Source: Cymbidium sinense | Taxonomy: Eukaryota; Streptophyta; Magnoliopsida; Asparagales; Orchidaceae | Direction: 5' to 3' | Length of the DNA: 64,000 bases | NCBI GenBank assembly: GCA_021442155.1 | Contig: CM038220.1 | Location: 82,574,897 to 82,638,896, forward strand | Shown here: positions 47,600 to 59,116 of the stretch, one piece after another | Layout: the number at the start of each line of letters is the position of its first letter | Numbering within the stretch: position 1 is the first letter of the stretch | The notes under the pieces: generated by a model | Databases searched by the model: none | The model's input: the letters and a program-made list of their open reading frames with translations, nothing else | What the model was told of the DNA's origin: nothing | Translations under genes and position numbers: made by a program

Positions 47600-48720
47600 G
47601 TCTTTCTTCAAGGAAGTTTCACTTTGAGGTTCTGGCCTCCAAATTTACTTACCATTTTGTCAGGATCTTTCGAAGGCGGATTCCTAGACATGTGGTCTAA
47701 GTTTCACGTCCCAATGCTCACCGTGCGGGACTTGAATTGTTTGACATCTTGTCGAGGTTGTTGGAGGAGGTCTCCTTGGAGGAGCAACTCGCCTCTCGAG
47801 ACCGGACCTTCATTTTTTTTATCATCGCCCTTTCCTCCTTTACAACTTTGAGGACCTAATGCACCTTGCATATATAACTTTGAGTTTTCTCAAAGCTAAA
47901 ACCCGATGTTATCGCTCCAAAAGGACTATTTGATTTGACCAAGAGAGTTGTCCCTTTTACCCATCTTAGCTATCAAACGTTATGGATTGGAACACTCGCT
48001 TCTAGCTAGGTTGTACAATTTTTTCTTAAATAATGGTTGAGCATGTAGTTCAAAGATTTCTCTTTCTTCGTTGTCTGTTAGCTTTATGAAGAAACTTGTA
48101 CATTGTTACTTCTCGATTTAGCCTCTATATTTATTTATTTTCCTTTTGTCGGACCTGATTCCCTGACATGGACATGTGTCACCCTCCCCATGTTCACCAT
48201 ACAGAATTGTTTAGAATGGTCTTGAGCATTACCCACTGGGGAGTAGCCTTTTGGATAATTTTCTTGCATTGATACTTTTTCTTCATAAGACCCTTCTCCT
48301 TTATAACTTTCAACACCATGTGTACTCTATAGATGTAGTCTCTGGATGCCTCCTTTATGGGGTTATAGATTAGTGTCGTCTCATGATATTTTGTTTTCAC
48401 CAACTTGAGATTTTCAAACTTGTTATGAATGGGAACACTCGCTTTTGGAATCAAGTCTAGTCACATGGTTGGTGATTCAACAATTATTGAGCTCATAATT
48501 GATTTCTCCTTGCCTTCTACTCAAAAAATTTTTTTTAGAAGAGGAGGTTTGATACCTTCCTAGTAAAAGGTTCAACCGCGTAATGGTTCTGCATGATTGA
48601 AACTTTCTTCTAGTGACGGTTCTTTTCATGACTAGCACCTCAGAATGACCCAATCTTTCAAATAGAATGACTCTCTTTCGAGGAACTTTAGAAAGAATGG
48701 CCATTCCAATTGTCCTCCTC
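47600..48720 (-). pseudogene. Possible gag-pol linker of a gypsy element
   Basis: The minus frame from 48,704 includes RKRVILFERLGHSEV, resembling the SVF(D/E)RLG repeats in the linker between gag and protease of many plant gypsy polyproteins. Frames at 48,454-48,194 are Lys-rich. If right, RT, RNase H and the integrase core have been deleted between this segment and the integrase tail below. Weakly supported. Confidence 0.35.
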
Positions 48721-51360
48721 CATTGTGCGTTGGTGTGTATATAGATGCTTTGTGGATAATTATTTACGATGATTGCTAGGAATTTTATGCTACCAATTTG
48801 GATGTTATCTCTAATATCTTCAGTATTGATTATAGCATTAGCCAGATAATCTCATGATCTAGAGATGAACGAGGTGTTCTAAAGATCCATCAATATAAAG
48901 AACAAGCATTAGTCAATAACATAATTATGAGATTTAATTTCATTGATAATTGATTTTATATTTCAATTTTATCATGCTTTCCTGCTATAGCTCAAATTCA
49001 ATTAGCCAAAGATGGAAAGAGAATCATGTGCCCAAATGGAGTCCAAAATCTATGTGCTTCAATTACACCGACCTCTCTCAAATGAAGAGAGTATGGTTTA
49101 AAATGTGTCGGTGTAATTTTCAGAAGGTAAATGAGATAGTAGATAAGACACTACCCAGAGATTTCACCCTCATTTTGTGAGGACTTAGAAAGCAGTTAAT
49201 TCTCTACTCAATGTTAGAGAGAACTTTGATTAAGGCTAATCGTTAATGCGTAATATATAGCAAAGATGGAGTTTTAGAACTTAGAATTTATAAAATTCAT
49301 CTTCATTAGCTTAAAGTCGATGGTTGGGGAATGATCTAGATCCCATTATATTACGCCATCCCCATCGTGGTCCCTAGTCTACTTAGTCAGGGGAGGTAAT
49401 CGACCTAACCTGACCAAGGATCCTTATCACAACATGGGTTACGCTAAGAAATAGACCTGGGTGGTGTTTAAAGACGCTTAAGTCTACCTTAGTTGAGAGA
49501 GTTTTTTCCTATCAAGTATACCCTATGATTCACAACTCAAAGGGTAGAGCCATTGGAGAGCATATGGTCTACGATCGTGATCATAATATAATGGTTCTAT
49601 TTGGAACCATGGAGGACTCCATAATGCATCACATGTGGAACCCATCGCTGGCCAAAATGATCGGGCCACGCCTTACCAGTGAGATTGATGAGAGTGAACA
49701 TATAAGAACACTTGATTTTGACTCCTTTGTGAGCTAGAGTTTTCTTAATTTGTCACCTTTAACAAATTGTTGCAAAAGGTAGATTGTATTTTAGCTTTAG
49801 GTTTTTAGAGATTGAATTTCATTTAAGCATTTATAGCTTAGTGATTTATTAAATATTCAATTTGAGTTAACATTTGATTTTGATTAATTTAATTTGCATA
49901 AGGTATGCCCTCCATTGAAATCTTCATTCAACACGCATCATCGGTTTATTGTTTTTGATCCTATCATTAATTTAATGAATGACGTAATTAGCTTCCCATA
50001 TATTCTAGTAAGTTGAAATTCTGGAGTTTAGTTTTGTTATCCTCCCAAGACCGAGATGCAACCGCCATCCTTAGACACTAAATTTAAGCATTCAAAGATA
50101 GTTGCCATGGGTATTTAATAATTGAGATAATTTTATATTTAAATTGTGAGATTGATTTGTACTTTCATTTAATTCCAATTTATGCACAACCTTTCGACAT
50201 TAAAATTTGCACTTTAAATCTCTATGTCGATATATGGTATTTATCTTAGATAATTTCTTCTAATTAATGAAATCAATTTTAAAATCATAATTAGAATGAA
50301 ATTTCTTAATTTTTGATTGAAGGAAGCCCTATGATTTTGTTTAATTTAATTTCTTCTACAAAAAGAGTTGTAGCTGAAGGGCGTAAGTAAGTTAAGTAAG
50401 GCAAGGTATGAGCTCGATCCACCTCTATATTCACATCTTGTAACTAGGTTCTACTCTTACTTGAAAGTAGACATATGGACATATTATAGATCCCATATGC
50501 TAACCTTAAATTCAATTGAAGCCTTCTTCAATTCATTTGAATCGAATCTTCTGATATATACATTCAGTAAGATAGCTTATTGGCGAGCTTCCCATATTAT
50601 TACGAGTCTTATTTATATTTCTCCATTTAATTTCAAATTTATTCAATATGAATTAGAACAATTCACTTGTTAATTGGAAAGCCACTTTATAAGTCATTTT
50701 GTGGATTTCATTAATTTTGAAGATAAGCAATAGATATATCACAAGTGCTTCAAATTCAACTTTAAATGCAAGCTCAAATGATCTTTTAAAGGCTACATTC
50801 ATGGTTGCTCATGAGTTGCCTAATTGAACTTGTGCTTATAAGAAAGTTATCAAATTACTTACACACTTTTATTTTCAATTTAAAATTGAACATTTGAATT
50901 TACCACCAATCATTTGTTCTTTGGTGAAATTTACTTCACTTGATGTCAAATGTGATTATTTAAACATTCAATTGATTTTATTTATATTGATTATTTGTTA
51001 ATGAATTTAACATTTCAAATGTTCAAAGAGAAGCTTTACTTACATAAAAGACATACAATCTAATATGTATTTATCCTCGACTCCACATCAAATTTCATGC
51101 TTATTAAAAAATCAAACTTCAAACTTGCTATGAGTCTTTTGTGAGTTTAGTATTGGCCTCCTCAAATTTTACTTGCATTTTAAATAAGTGTTCTATTCTT
51201 TCAAAATTTTTCTTTAAGTCCTCTCACTCTATTTCTCTTTGATTTAGCATTTATCTTTATATTTATTATATATCTTTTGTTTAACTTAAGTTTAGATGAT
51301 TTTCATTTGAATTTGTTTAAGTCTTGAATTTTAATTTTAATCAATTTTGATAGTACTCGA
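48721..51360. other. Unassigned AT-rich DNA with one unrecognised open frame
   Basis: The plus frame 49,525-49,737 (70 codons, containing GRAIGEHMVYDRDHNIMVLF and MHHMWNPSLAKMIG) has better amino-acid balance than its surroundings, but I do not recognise it. The plus frame 48,950-49,180 has several Cys and Trp and is also unrecognised. Both could be pieces of a decayed gene or TE. Nothing supported from 49,750 to 51,360. Confidence 0.35.
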
Positions 51361-51467
51361 CATATCATCGCTACATCGCATTTGGCCTATCATAACTAGT
51401 GTAATGGTTGGTGTTTTACCTCCGAATTTCAATTTATTATACGATAAGCATAAGGCCTCCTATATAT

Positions 51468-51469
51468 AA

Positions 51470-51505
<36 letters not shown>

Positions 51506-51508
51506 TAT

Positions 51509-51542
<34 letters not shown>
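51468..51542. repeat. (AT)n microsatellite
   Basis: Two long AT runs separated by GCATATTTTTTT. Confidence 0.95.
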
Positions 51543-51545
<3 letters not shown>

Positions 51546-51699
51546 TTCTTCTCCTTTTTTTTGAAGTCCAAGATTTAGTCAAAATTTTAGCGATTTATAA
51601 GTGTCATAGATTAGGCTCATCATGCTCGATGAGCGTGATGGTTGGTGTTTTGAAACACCTCGGATTTTCATCTCGTCGCCACGATGAATGTGTGAGGCC

Positions 51700-51815
51700 T
51701 TCAAACCGCATAAAGACAAGCATCCATATACAACCTTTTCTTTCAATCATTTCATCAAACACCTTCCTTGCCTCTTCTATAGCAACATTTTCAACATACA
51801 TCTTTATCAAATAGT
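51700..51815 (-). pseudogene. PPR-protein fragment
   Basis: On the minus strand a frame gives LIKMYVENVAIEEARKVFDE then MIERKGCIWM. This matches the plant PPR repeat pattern LI.MYAKCG.IE.ARKVFDEM.ER.V..WN. Only about one motif remains, flanked by the hairpin-bearing repeats, so it is a displaced gene piece rather than a gene. PPR proteins normally bind organelle RNA. Similarity to such a common motif over 30 residues leaves some doubt. Confidence 0.55.
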
Positions 51816-51989
51816 AGACTTACTCGATACACCTTGATGAGCATAGCGAGTTGTTTCTTGCGTTACCATAGCGATTTTCATCTCGTCACGCCCTCATGAG
51901 CATGACGAGGTCTTCAAATCTGCATAAAGATAAGCATATGCATATATAATTTCCACATTCACATCATGCATCCACAACTATTTCACTAT

Positions 51990-52440
<451 letters not shown>

Positions 52441-52779
52441 AAAGGAAGAAACCCGCCCTGATGTTGGTGTAATTTTCAGATTTAGGTCCTCAGTGGAAAA
52501 TGATTTGACTTTAGATCTGTGGACATACCCCCTTCAATATCATCTTAGACCACATGCAAATTGTACATAAATTTCAGTATTTGAGATATCGAACACAAGC
52601 ATTTTCAATGTCCTCTTAGATCTACTGTTTGAACAGAAGCATTTTCAATATCTATTTTACTATACGCCCTGATGTCGGTAGATATCCCCTTAGATCTGTG
52701 TTCAATATCTCTTTTACTGTACGCTCTTTTACTGTGTTCAATATCTTGGCCAAGAACTGAAATCATCTTCAAACAGTAC
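52441..52779. repeat. Short-motif duplications between gene fragments
   Basis: TTCAATATCTCTTTTACTGT, TTAGATCTGTG and GCATTTTCAATATC recur several times over 300 bp. Nothing coding seen. Confidence 0.5.
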
Positions 52780-52913
52780 GCTCTTCAATATCTCCACCCC
52801 TTCCTTACTGCTTGTGTTTGCTGCTCCATCTTCATGATCGTGTATAACAAAGCCAACTCATACTCTTCTAGTGTTATCGACATCACGATTTGAAATTCTT
52901 TGATGAGAACCAT
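52780..52913 (-). pseudogene. Phosphatidylinositol transfer protein first-exon fragment
   Basis: The minus strand from ATG at 52,913 reads MVLIKEFQIVMSITLEEYEL, then ALLYTIMKMEQQTQA. A one-base shift then restores NTSSKEGVEILKS and LFEDD. Plant class I phosphatidylinositol transfer proteins begin MVxIKEFRIVMPMxxEEYxx, AQMYMVMKMQQ and continue SxEGVEVLENxPFED, so the match covers the N-terminus of the START-like lipid-binding fold. After this point (below about 52,780) the sequence becomes an unrelated short repeat of TCAATATC motifs. A CT-rich leader precedes the ATG. A frameshift and the missing body make it a pseudogene fragment. Confidence 0.8.
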
Positions 52914-53330
52914 TGTTGCAGGAGGAAGGGAGGTTTACGGGAGAATAAGGGAGGCTAGAGGAGGAGATGCTTACGGCGGCTTCAGGGAAAAATGAGAGAG
53001 CGGGCGAGAGAATCGGGCAAATCCTCTAACCTTAGGGCTATTCGGCTTGTAGCAAAGACGGAGTGGGAGGAGGCTCGCTCGGTGCTTACGAGTTGCTAGA
53101 AATGAGTAGTCCTATCGTGCCAACTCAAAGCAGGAGAAGGAATAGAAGAGCCGATGCTTGCCGCTTCGATTTCCTTCGGTTTCAGGGAAAACCGAACGAG
53201 AGTGGGAAAATGAAAAAGCAGGAGCGATTTCTTATGGTTGAGGAAAATCAAATGAGGGCTTGCGGTTGTTGTTCGACTGAGAGGGAGGATCGAACGTGTA
53301 TGGGAGAAAATAGGGATTAAAGCCCTTAAT
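52914..53330 (-). other. Leader/promoter-like region upstream of the PITP fragment
   Basis: GC-richer than its surroundings. On the minus strand it is pyrimidine-rich just before the ATG (CCTCCCTTATTCTCCCGTAA, then ACCTCCCTTCCTCC), like a 5' UTR. The plus-strand frame 53,063-53,320 shows no family similarity and is judged a shadow. Confidence 0.4.
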
Positions 53331-53479
53331 TAATTAATTCTTTTTATTCAAATTAAACTTAATTAACTTCATATCATATTTCTAAAAATTCTTAATTAAT
53401 TTTAGAATAAATCAATTATTAAAATTGTGTCTCATTGAGTTAAAAAAAACACTTAATTTTCTTTTTTTTTTTACGCCGA

Positions 53480-54800
53480 CAGATTGATTTAATTCACAAA
53501 ATCAAACTCACATAAAAGATTATCTAAGTAAATTTGATATTCCGATTCAAACATATTTCTTTCCATCGGAGGCGTTTGGTCAGTCGCCGGATCAATTTGT
53601 AAATGCATTATCGCTTCCAACCTCAACATTCGTGCATTGTCCAATTCCCAAATAGTCTTATTTAGAAGGTTTCAATATTTCGAGACTAACGACAATCAAT
53701 TTCATGAACAGATAGTTTGAATATCATCGCAGCCTCTCGACTCGAGCACGATATCGATAGTTTCGATCGCTTGATCTTGATCATTGGGATTATGTAATAT
53801 TTATATTCTAACCAATTTCGATATCTTGAATGATGAAAAGTCAATCGGAGGTCATTTGGGCATCATCACAGCCTCCCAACTCTAGCATGCATGTTGACAT
53901 ATTGATAGCTCAATCACTTGATCGGTTGATCGTTAGATAATATTTATATTTTGACCAATTTCTATGTTCAATGATGATGGCAAAGTCCGTTCATCAATCG
54001 GAGATCAATTTTGGCGATGTTTAGTGCATCTCAGCTCTAATTTATGAGTTGTTACATCAAAAGTTCTTCAGATTTGGCTTATAGGCTTAACTCGACTTAT
54101 GTATGGAGGTCAACATTCAATGGTGTAGTATTTCACAGAGGTGACGCCGATCGATCGGCAAATTTAAGGTTAATTTAAACGTCATCACACTCCAAAGCTC
54201 TCCATTTGCTTCACATGATGAAATCGACTCGAAAGGTCTTGTTCAATAGTTTTCAATGTTGACAACAACGAGCAGTTTTTAAAGGAGCTCATTCGATAGA
54301 ATACTTTTATGTGTGAAATTGTATTATTCAATTTTTTTTTCTAAATTGGATAATGGTATACAATTTCAAGATCAGGTCGCTTTGGTTCGGTGCCGATCAA
54401 TCAAGTCTCAATTTCAGCACTTGCTTTCGATCGTTCAACATTCGTGCAGACTCATCCAAATTAAGCGTGGATAGTCTCATTTGATAGATTTCAATATTTT
54501 GAAATCAATGACATAATCAATTTTGCGAACAAAGATCGATTGAGCATCGTTGCAGCCTCCCGACTTTGATATGCGCGTCGGTACAGTGACTGCTCGATCT
54601 ATTGATTCGGTTGACCGTTAGATTGTGCAATATTTATATTCTGATCAATTTTAACATTCTAAACACAATGGTTAAGTCTGTTCATCGATCGGATTTCAAT
54701 GAAGTCCAGTGTATTTCAGCTCTGATTTGCGCAATATTGCATCCGAAGTCGATCGAATTCATCTTATAAGGTGCAATTCTCATGTAGCATATGTGAAGAT
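53480..54800. repeat. Degenerate non-coding repeat block
   Basis: Related segments recur: CAACATTCGTGCA (53,625 and 54,440), ATCATCGCAGCCTC / CATCATCACAGCCTCC / CATCGTTGCAGCCTCC (53,722, 53,862, 54,548), AATATTTATATTCT(A/G)A.CAATTT (53,797, 53,940, 54,630), GTTCATC.ATCGGA (53,990, 54,672). The pattern suggests two to three copies of a unit of several hundred bases. It is enriched in CGATCG-type words compared with the surroundings. No coding frame. Confidence 0.65.
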
Positions 54801-55574
54801 CAACACATAAGAATGAAGCTGAGGTAATTGGTAAAATAGATCATGCTAGTTGTGATGTTGGGAATGGTAATGAGTTTTATTGGGATTTCGCTAACAAAAT
54901 CTCATTAGAGGATTATAATCGTATAGAATTCATTAAAAATTACAACAGGAACGTTTCTAGTACAAAAAAATAATAATTGAAAGAGTATAGTGATTTTAAA
55001 ACCTGTAAAAAAATGTTTGAAATATGAAACAACACTTGTGGAGTGTTCCTATCAATGCACCTCACCTATTGGGCTCCACATATTAGCATCATTTTCCCTT
55101 CCGAATTACCTAGTAGTGTTCATCAAATCTAGAATTTAACCTCCATCTTCTAATTGGAGCTGACTTCAGACCTCTCTATAGCTTTCTAGACTATTCTACG
55201 AATCCTTATTAATATAGTTTGTATATATGTATATAGTAGGGATACAGTGAACATAAAATGAGTTTCTATGAGATGATATTACCATTGCAGCTGTCTGCAA
55301 CTTCTTTCTTTTTCTTCTGAAATTTCTATTCTTCACTAATAAGGATATATATTAAAATTATTAAAATTATTAAAATGAAATATATAATAAGCTGAATTCA
55401 AGTAAAGCTTTATTAAGACATGCTTGATCTCAACAAGAAAAGCAACAAATAATCTGGTCTTAAGTTCAATTCGAATTCAATAAAAAAAGTAAGTAAAAAA
55501 TGTAATTAAGATAGTGCTCAACTCGAATCCACTTATATTTTGAGGTCAGAGAGTTATCACCAAAGATCATGCTT
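54801..55574. other. AT-rich flank, no feature seen
   Basis: Nothing recognisable. This should be the former 3' neighbourhood of the terpene synthase gene if the element at 55,575-61,465 inserted between them. Confidence 0.4.
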
Positions 55575-56352
55575 TGCCATTATTGCTAGAAAACCAACAG
55601 AGTGAAAGTTTATGCCTTTTTGTGAAATCCAACACACACAGTATTTAAAGAGTGAACAAGAAAACTCCAGAATTTTTACATGGAAAATCTCGAAAAGAGG
55701 GAAAACCATACTAGCCCAGTAAAAAGCTTCCACTATATATTTATTTTGGAGTATTTTCGATAATAGGATTACATAATTGTATATGAGAAGGGTGATAATG
55801 GGAATCCAAAATCATACAACAACCCATACAAATAATGCTGTAGCTTAGTGGTAGCAAATGATGGTGAATAGAACAACCAATCGACGATGAAGGTCATCAT
55901 GATGGAGACCGACGAGATTGACGAGATGGCGGTGGTGGACAACACTGAGTGGTGGAACACGATTGTGCTTGGAGGATCTTCAAGCTTTAGATCTCTCCTC
56001 CTCTTGCTTTGGCCCCTCATTTGAGGAATGAGGACTATTTATAGATCGTGAGCATCTAAATACATGCAAAATCCAAACCACTCTCCATCTGACAACTCAT
56101 GATGATTCCTTTGATCATATGATGTATTTTGTGTATTTGAATGCTCAAATGATGTCAGAATTATGGGATCTTGGGCTTGTTAGATCCGACTCATCAAGAC
56201 GCTCGATTTGACTATAAATACTCCATATTTGAGAGCTATTTAATAATTTACGTCCCAAAGTTTCCAATGATATAAGTTTGATCTCACCGCCAATTTTGAT
56301 CGCTTTTAGCATCAAGATTCTTGCTTTTAGTAGTATTTTTAAGTGTCATATA
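55575..56352 (-). mobile_element. 3' LTR of a TR-GAG-like retrotransposon
   Basis: A direct repeat of 60,619-61,465, readable end to end: AAGAGTGAACAAGAAAACTC, TGGAAAATCTCGAAAAGAGG, AGTAAAAAGCTT(C/T)CACTATA, TTACATAATTGTATATGAGA, GTGCTTGGAGGATCTTCAAG and GACTATTTATA are shared in order. Both ends are more decayed than in the other copy (TGCC... and ...CATATAT instead of TGTTG... and ...CATATCA). Internal deletions account for the shorter length. A pyrimidine run next to it (TTCTCCT) could be the polypurine tract on the minus strand. Confidence 0.88.
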
Positions 56353-57059
56353 TTCTCCTATTTTGGATGACATTATCTCAATCATCCAAAATATTTATGT
56401 CATATAAAAATAGTAAATTCTTCAATGAAATTTAGGTCCATTAACCATACATTTTGAGAGTGATCTTCATGAGTACAAAATTATGATGGATGTGGTATGG
56501 CAGATTCGAGATTATGGACCCATGCAATTACAAGTTAGCCCAGGCATTGGATGAGGCAAGCTGCAGTGAGGGATCTAAACCATCCACTGAGCACATGGGT
56601 GATGATGGGTGGCATGAAGCTGGCGAGAAGGGCCATGCTGAGCTGAAAAAGGAGAGCAAGCAGAGAGCTGAGAGGCAGCTATGCGAGCCTGATGAAGAGC
56701 GAGAATGCTGGCAGCGTGGCCACGGGAAGCTGAAGCTGGCGGGCAGGCGGGCGAATGGCATGGATCATACGCTGGCATGAAGTCGAGGGCTGGAGGCGAG
56801 ACGCAAGCCACGCAGCGGTGAATCTGCTGAAGCGATGCGCTGGCATGTAGAACCATGTATAACCGCTGAGCACTTGGTGTTTCATCAAGTCTCAGCGCCG
56901 CGCCAAATGAAAACCGCGATGACGAGGTTTTTCATCCATTTTTGTCCATTTTTTGTGGTTTTCCATGATTTTGAGCGATTTTTGGTAGTTTCGGGTGATT
57001 TTTAACGTTTTTTTATCTTTCCCTATAGTCTATAAAACCCTCCTAGGCCAGAAGACACC

Positions 57060-57590
57060 TTCTTCTTCTTGAGAGAAGGTCGTCGAGGTGATCAAGACCA
57101 GTAGTTCAAATTCCGCTTTTCCCTCAAAAGAGTGTTAACTCTCACCAACCGATTCGGATGATCAAGACCCATAGTTCATACAAGGGCTCAAGTTTTTCCT
57201 CGAAGAGGTGTTAACTCATCGCCGACCACCGGTTCGAGGCACCCAGCTCATACAAGGCTCTAGTTTTCTTGAAAGAGGTTAATCGACCAACGTTCAAATG
57301 ATCAAAAACCCATAGTTCATACAAAAGGCTCTAGTTTTCCTCGAAAGAGGTGTTAGACCTCGCCGGACCTTCGATGAAAGACCCTCTTGACAAGGCTCCG
57401 CTTTTCCTTGAAAGAGGTGTCAATTGACTCCGATCGAAGCAGGCATCAAGACCTATAGTCATTCAAAAAGACTCTAGTTTTCCCTTAAAGAGGTGTCATG
57501 ACCTGAAAAGTTCGGAGGCGATCAAGACCTAGTTCATAAGACTCTAGTTTTCCCTTGAAAGAGGTGTCACTAACCTCGCCGACCAACCGT
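57060..57590 (-). repeat. Tandem array, about 72-bp unit
   Basis: About seven units with the core CTAGTTTTCC(T/C)(C/T)GAAAGAGGTGT spaced 65-77 bp apart (near 57,125, 57,195, 57,258, 57,333, 57,405, 57,480 and 57,550), together with GATCAAGACC.ATAGTTCAT. Confidence 0.85.
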
Positions 57591-57839
57591 TGGGCGATTG
57601 ACGATGATAACCGAGATGGATGATGATGATGACGCGGTGGGCGTGGCCCCGTGGATGACGATGATGGTGGACCTGGAGACGGGTATGGGATGACCAAAGA
57701 TTGCCGGATCACGCGGTGACCGGGATGGTCGGCCAACGGGTGGTCGGCCAACCGGCAGTCTGCAGACGCGCCTATGGTGGATGGCAATGCCCTGACGGTC
57801 GCGATAGTGGCAAAGAAATGGACGGTGATTTTGACATCC

Positions 57840-58110
57840 AGGTTATTTGTCGAGTGTGACATGACGCAACCTGGAAGAGGTTGAATTAATCCACTCAAGA
57901 TTTTGACCTATCCGGTTGTTGTCGAGTGTGACCATGACGCAACAAAAGAGGTCAATTGAACCGGAGGATTTTGACCTATCGAGGTTGTTGTCGAGTAATG
58001 TTAACCCTGTATGGAAGAGATCGTTGGATGTCCACCAAGGACCTTTTAACCTATCCTAGTTATCATCCAAAGTGTTAGTTGACTTCTTACCTATATGGAA
58101 GAGGTCCTAT
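57840..58110 (-). repeat. Second tandem array, about 70-75-bp unit
   Basis: About four units with GTTGTTGTCGAGTGTGACC, AAGAGGTC.ATTGAA.C and GATTTTGACCTATC, decaying towards 58,110. Confidence 0.75.
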
Positions 58111-58510
58111 CAAGTCCCCTTAGGATTGATCATGCCCGATTGAGATACAACGTGAGTTGTATATTTCTCTGGGAGGATTAAATGAAGAAGAAACAAGCTT
58201 GTAAGAAAAGCCATAAACTCATTACTTTGATAATGTTGGTGATACAATATCACAAGATAACTTAACAAAAGGGAGATACATTTTAGAGAAAGTTAACAAA
58301 AGAGGAGAGGAAAAGATAAACGGATAAATTAAAAGACTATAATATTTATACACCAAGGATTACATATAACACTTTTAGAGACCCTCCATGTTTCCAAGTT
58401 CTAGGGATGATTTTTCCTCACGGATCTTTAGTTATAGCAGGTTGGTCATTTGATGAAGTGGGGAGCGTCTTTTTAGCAAAACCTCTGAGGTACTTCTTTA
58501 TCTTGAAGAT

Positions 58511-59083
58511 TAAAATTCTCGATGTTGAAGGTCACCAAGGGTGGTTGAGCTTGTTTGAGGTAACATGATTGTGTTGTTGATTTCCACAGACCACTCCAAC
58601 CCCGATGGGAGTTTGAAATTTTATCTTAAGATGAGGTACCAGTGATACAGAAGATTGATTGGAGGGTCTTCCAAATATAGCGTTGTATCTGAATTTGACC
58701 ACTATGAATTTAATTGAGTGAGTGACTTGTTGAGAAAATTCTCAAAAAACAGCGGAAGGGTGATTGTCCCCTCCACTATGCAGGGTGATTATCAAACCCA
58801 TATAATGGTCTATAGTGGGTTGAAGTTTTTCTTAACCAAACCCATGCTAAGAAAGGTGGAGTAAAATAAAATATCACGGAACTCCCATTATCAATCAAAA
58901 TTCTCTTAATATATAACAGGTCACCATCCACGATGATAAGAGGATCTTGATGTGGAACTTGGACTCCTTCAAAGTCTGAGTTATTAAAAGTGATGTGATG
59001 ATTAATACAAGATTTTTTAACTCCGGCTCTTCAAAGGTGGAAATGAAGACTTGATTAGATAGTAGTGGCCCACTTGAAATCAT
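58511..59083 (-). pseudogene. Gypsy aspartic protease remnant (TR-GAG-like element)
   Basis: On the minus strand: HHITFNNSDFEGVQVPHQDP, LIIVDGDLLYIKRILIDNGS, then broken TPPFLAW, TSTHYRPLYGFDNHPA, WRGQSPF, SQQVTHSIKFIVVKF-like pieces, ALYLEDPP and YLKQAQPPLVTFNIEN. This follows the usual gypsy order (F...D..GV..PHDDPLV......V.RVLVDNGSS.D.L......GL....P....L.GF......G.I.LP........F.V......YN.ILGRP.L......S..H...KFPT..GV). The catalytic DNGSS (about 58,880-58,897) is kept. Multiple stops follow, and nothing like RT follows before the LTR. Confidence 0.8.
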
Positions 59084-59116
59084 TTCAAATTCTCTAACTA
59101 TTTGGCCACTATTATG

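Larger units (their letters stand above)
51370..51935. repeat. Three dispersed copies of a hairpin-bearing module
   Basis: Copies at about 51,385-51,480, 51,615-51,716 and 51,820-51,935 share (G)ATGGTTGGTGTTTT or GATTTTCATCTCGTC.C followed by AGGCCTTCAAA or AGGTCTTCAAA and CATAAAGA.AAGCAT. The middle copy begins with CATCATGCTC GAT GAGCGTGATG, an almost perfect hairpin at about 51,618-51,640. The copies flank the PPR fragment. Confidence 0.6.
56353..58510 (-). mobile_element. Internal non-coding region of the TR-GAG-like element
   Basis: Between the protease remnant and the 3' LTR there is no RT, RNase H or integrase signature in any frame. It holds two GC-rich islands (56,560-56,900 and 57,590-57,850) and two tandem arrays (57,060-57,590 and 57,840-58,110). 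Overlapping frames in the GC islands, on both strands, reflect composition rather than genes. Confidence 0.6.

Noticed and set aside
47570..47851. 93-codon plus frame
   Set aside because: Opposite strand to the gypsy remnant, with no similarity of its own.
53063..53320. 85-codon plus frame, Arg/Glu-rich
   Set aside because: It lies in the leader-like region upstream of the minus-strand PITP fragment and has no recognised domain.
55500..55574. Exact 5-bp target duplication for the TR-GAG-like element
   Set aside because: The flanks read ATGCT(T) and ATGTT, similar but not identical and offset by one base, so it is not counted as a confirmed duplication.
56490..56888. Four overlapping frames on both strands, up to 96 codons
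   Set aside because: A GC-rich island lacking stop codons by composition. No frame shows a domain, and none is favoured by a promoter or splice signal.
57485..57898. 137-codon minus frame, Ser/Pro/His-rich
   Set aside because: It crosses a tandem array and a GC-rich island; low complexity, no homology.
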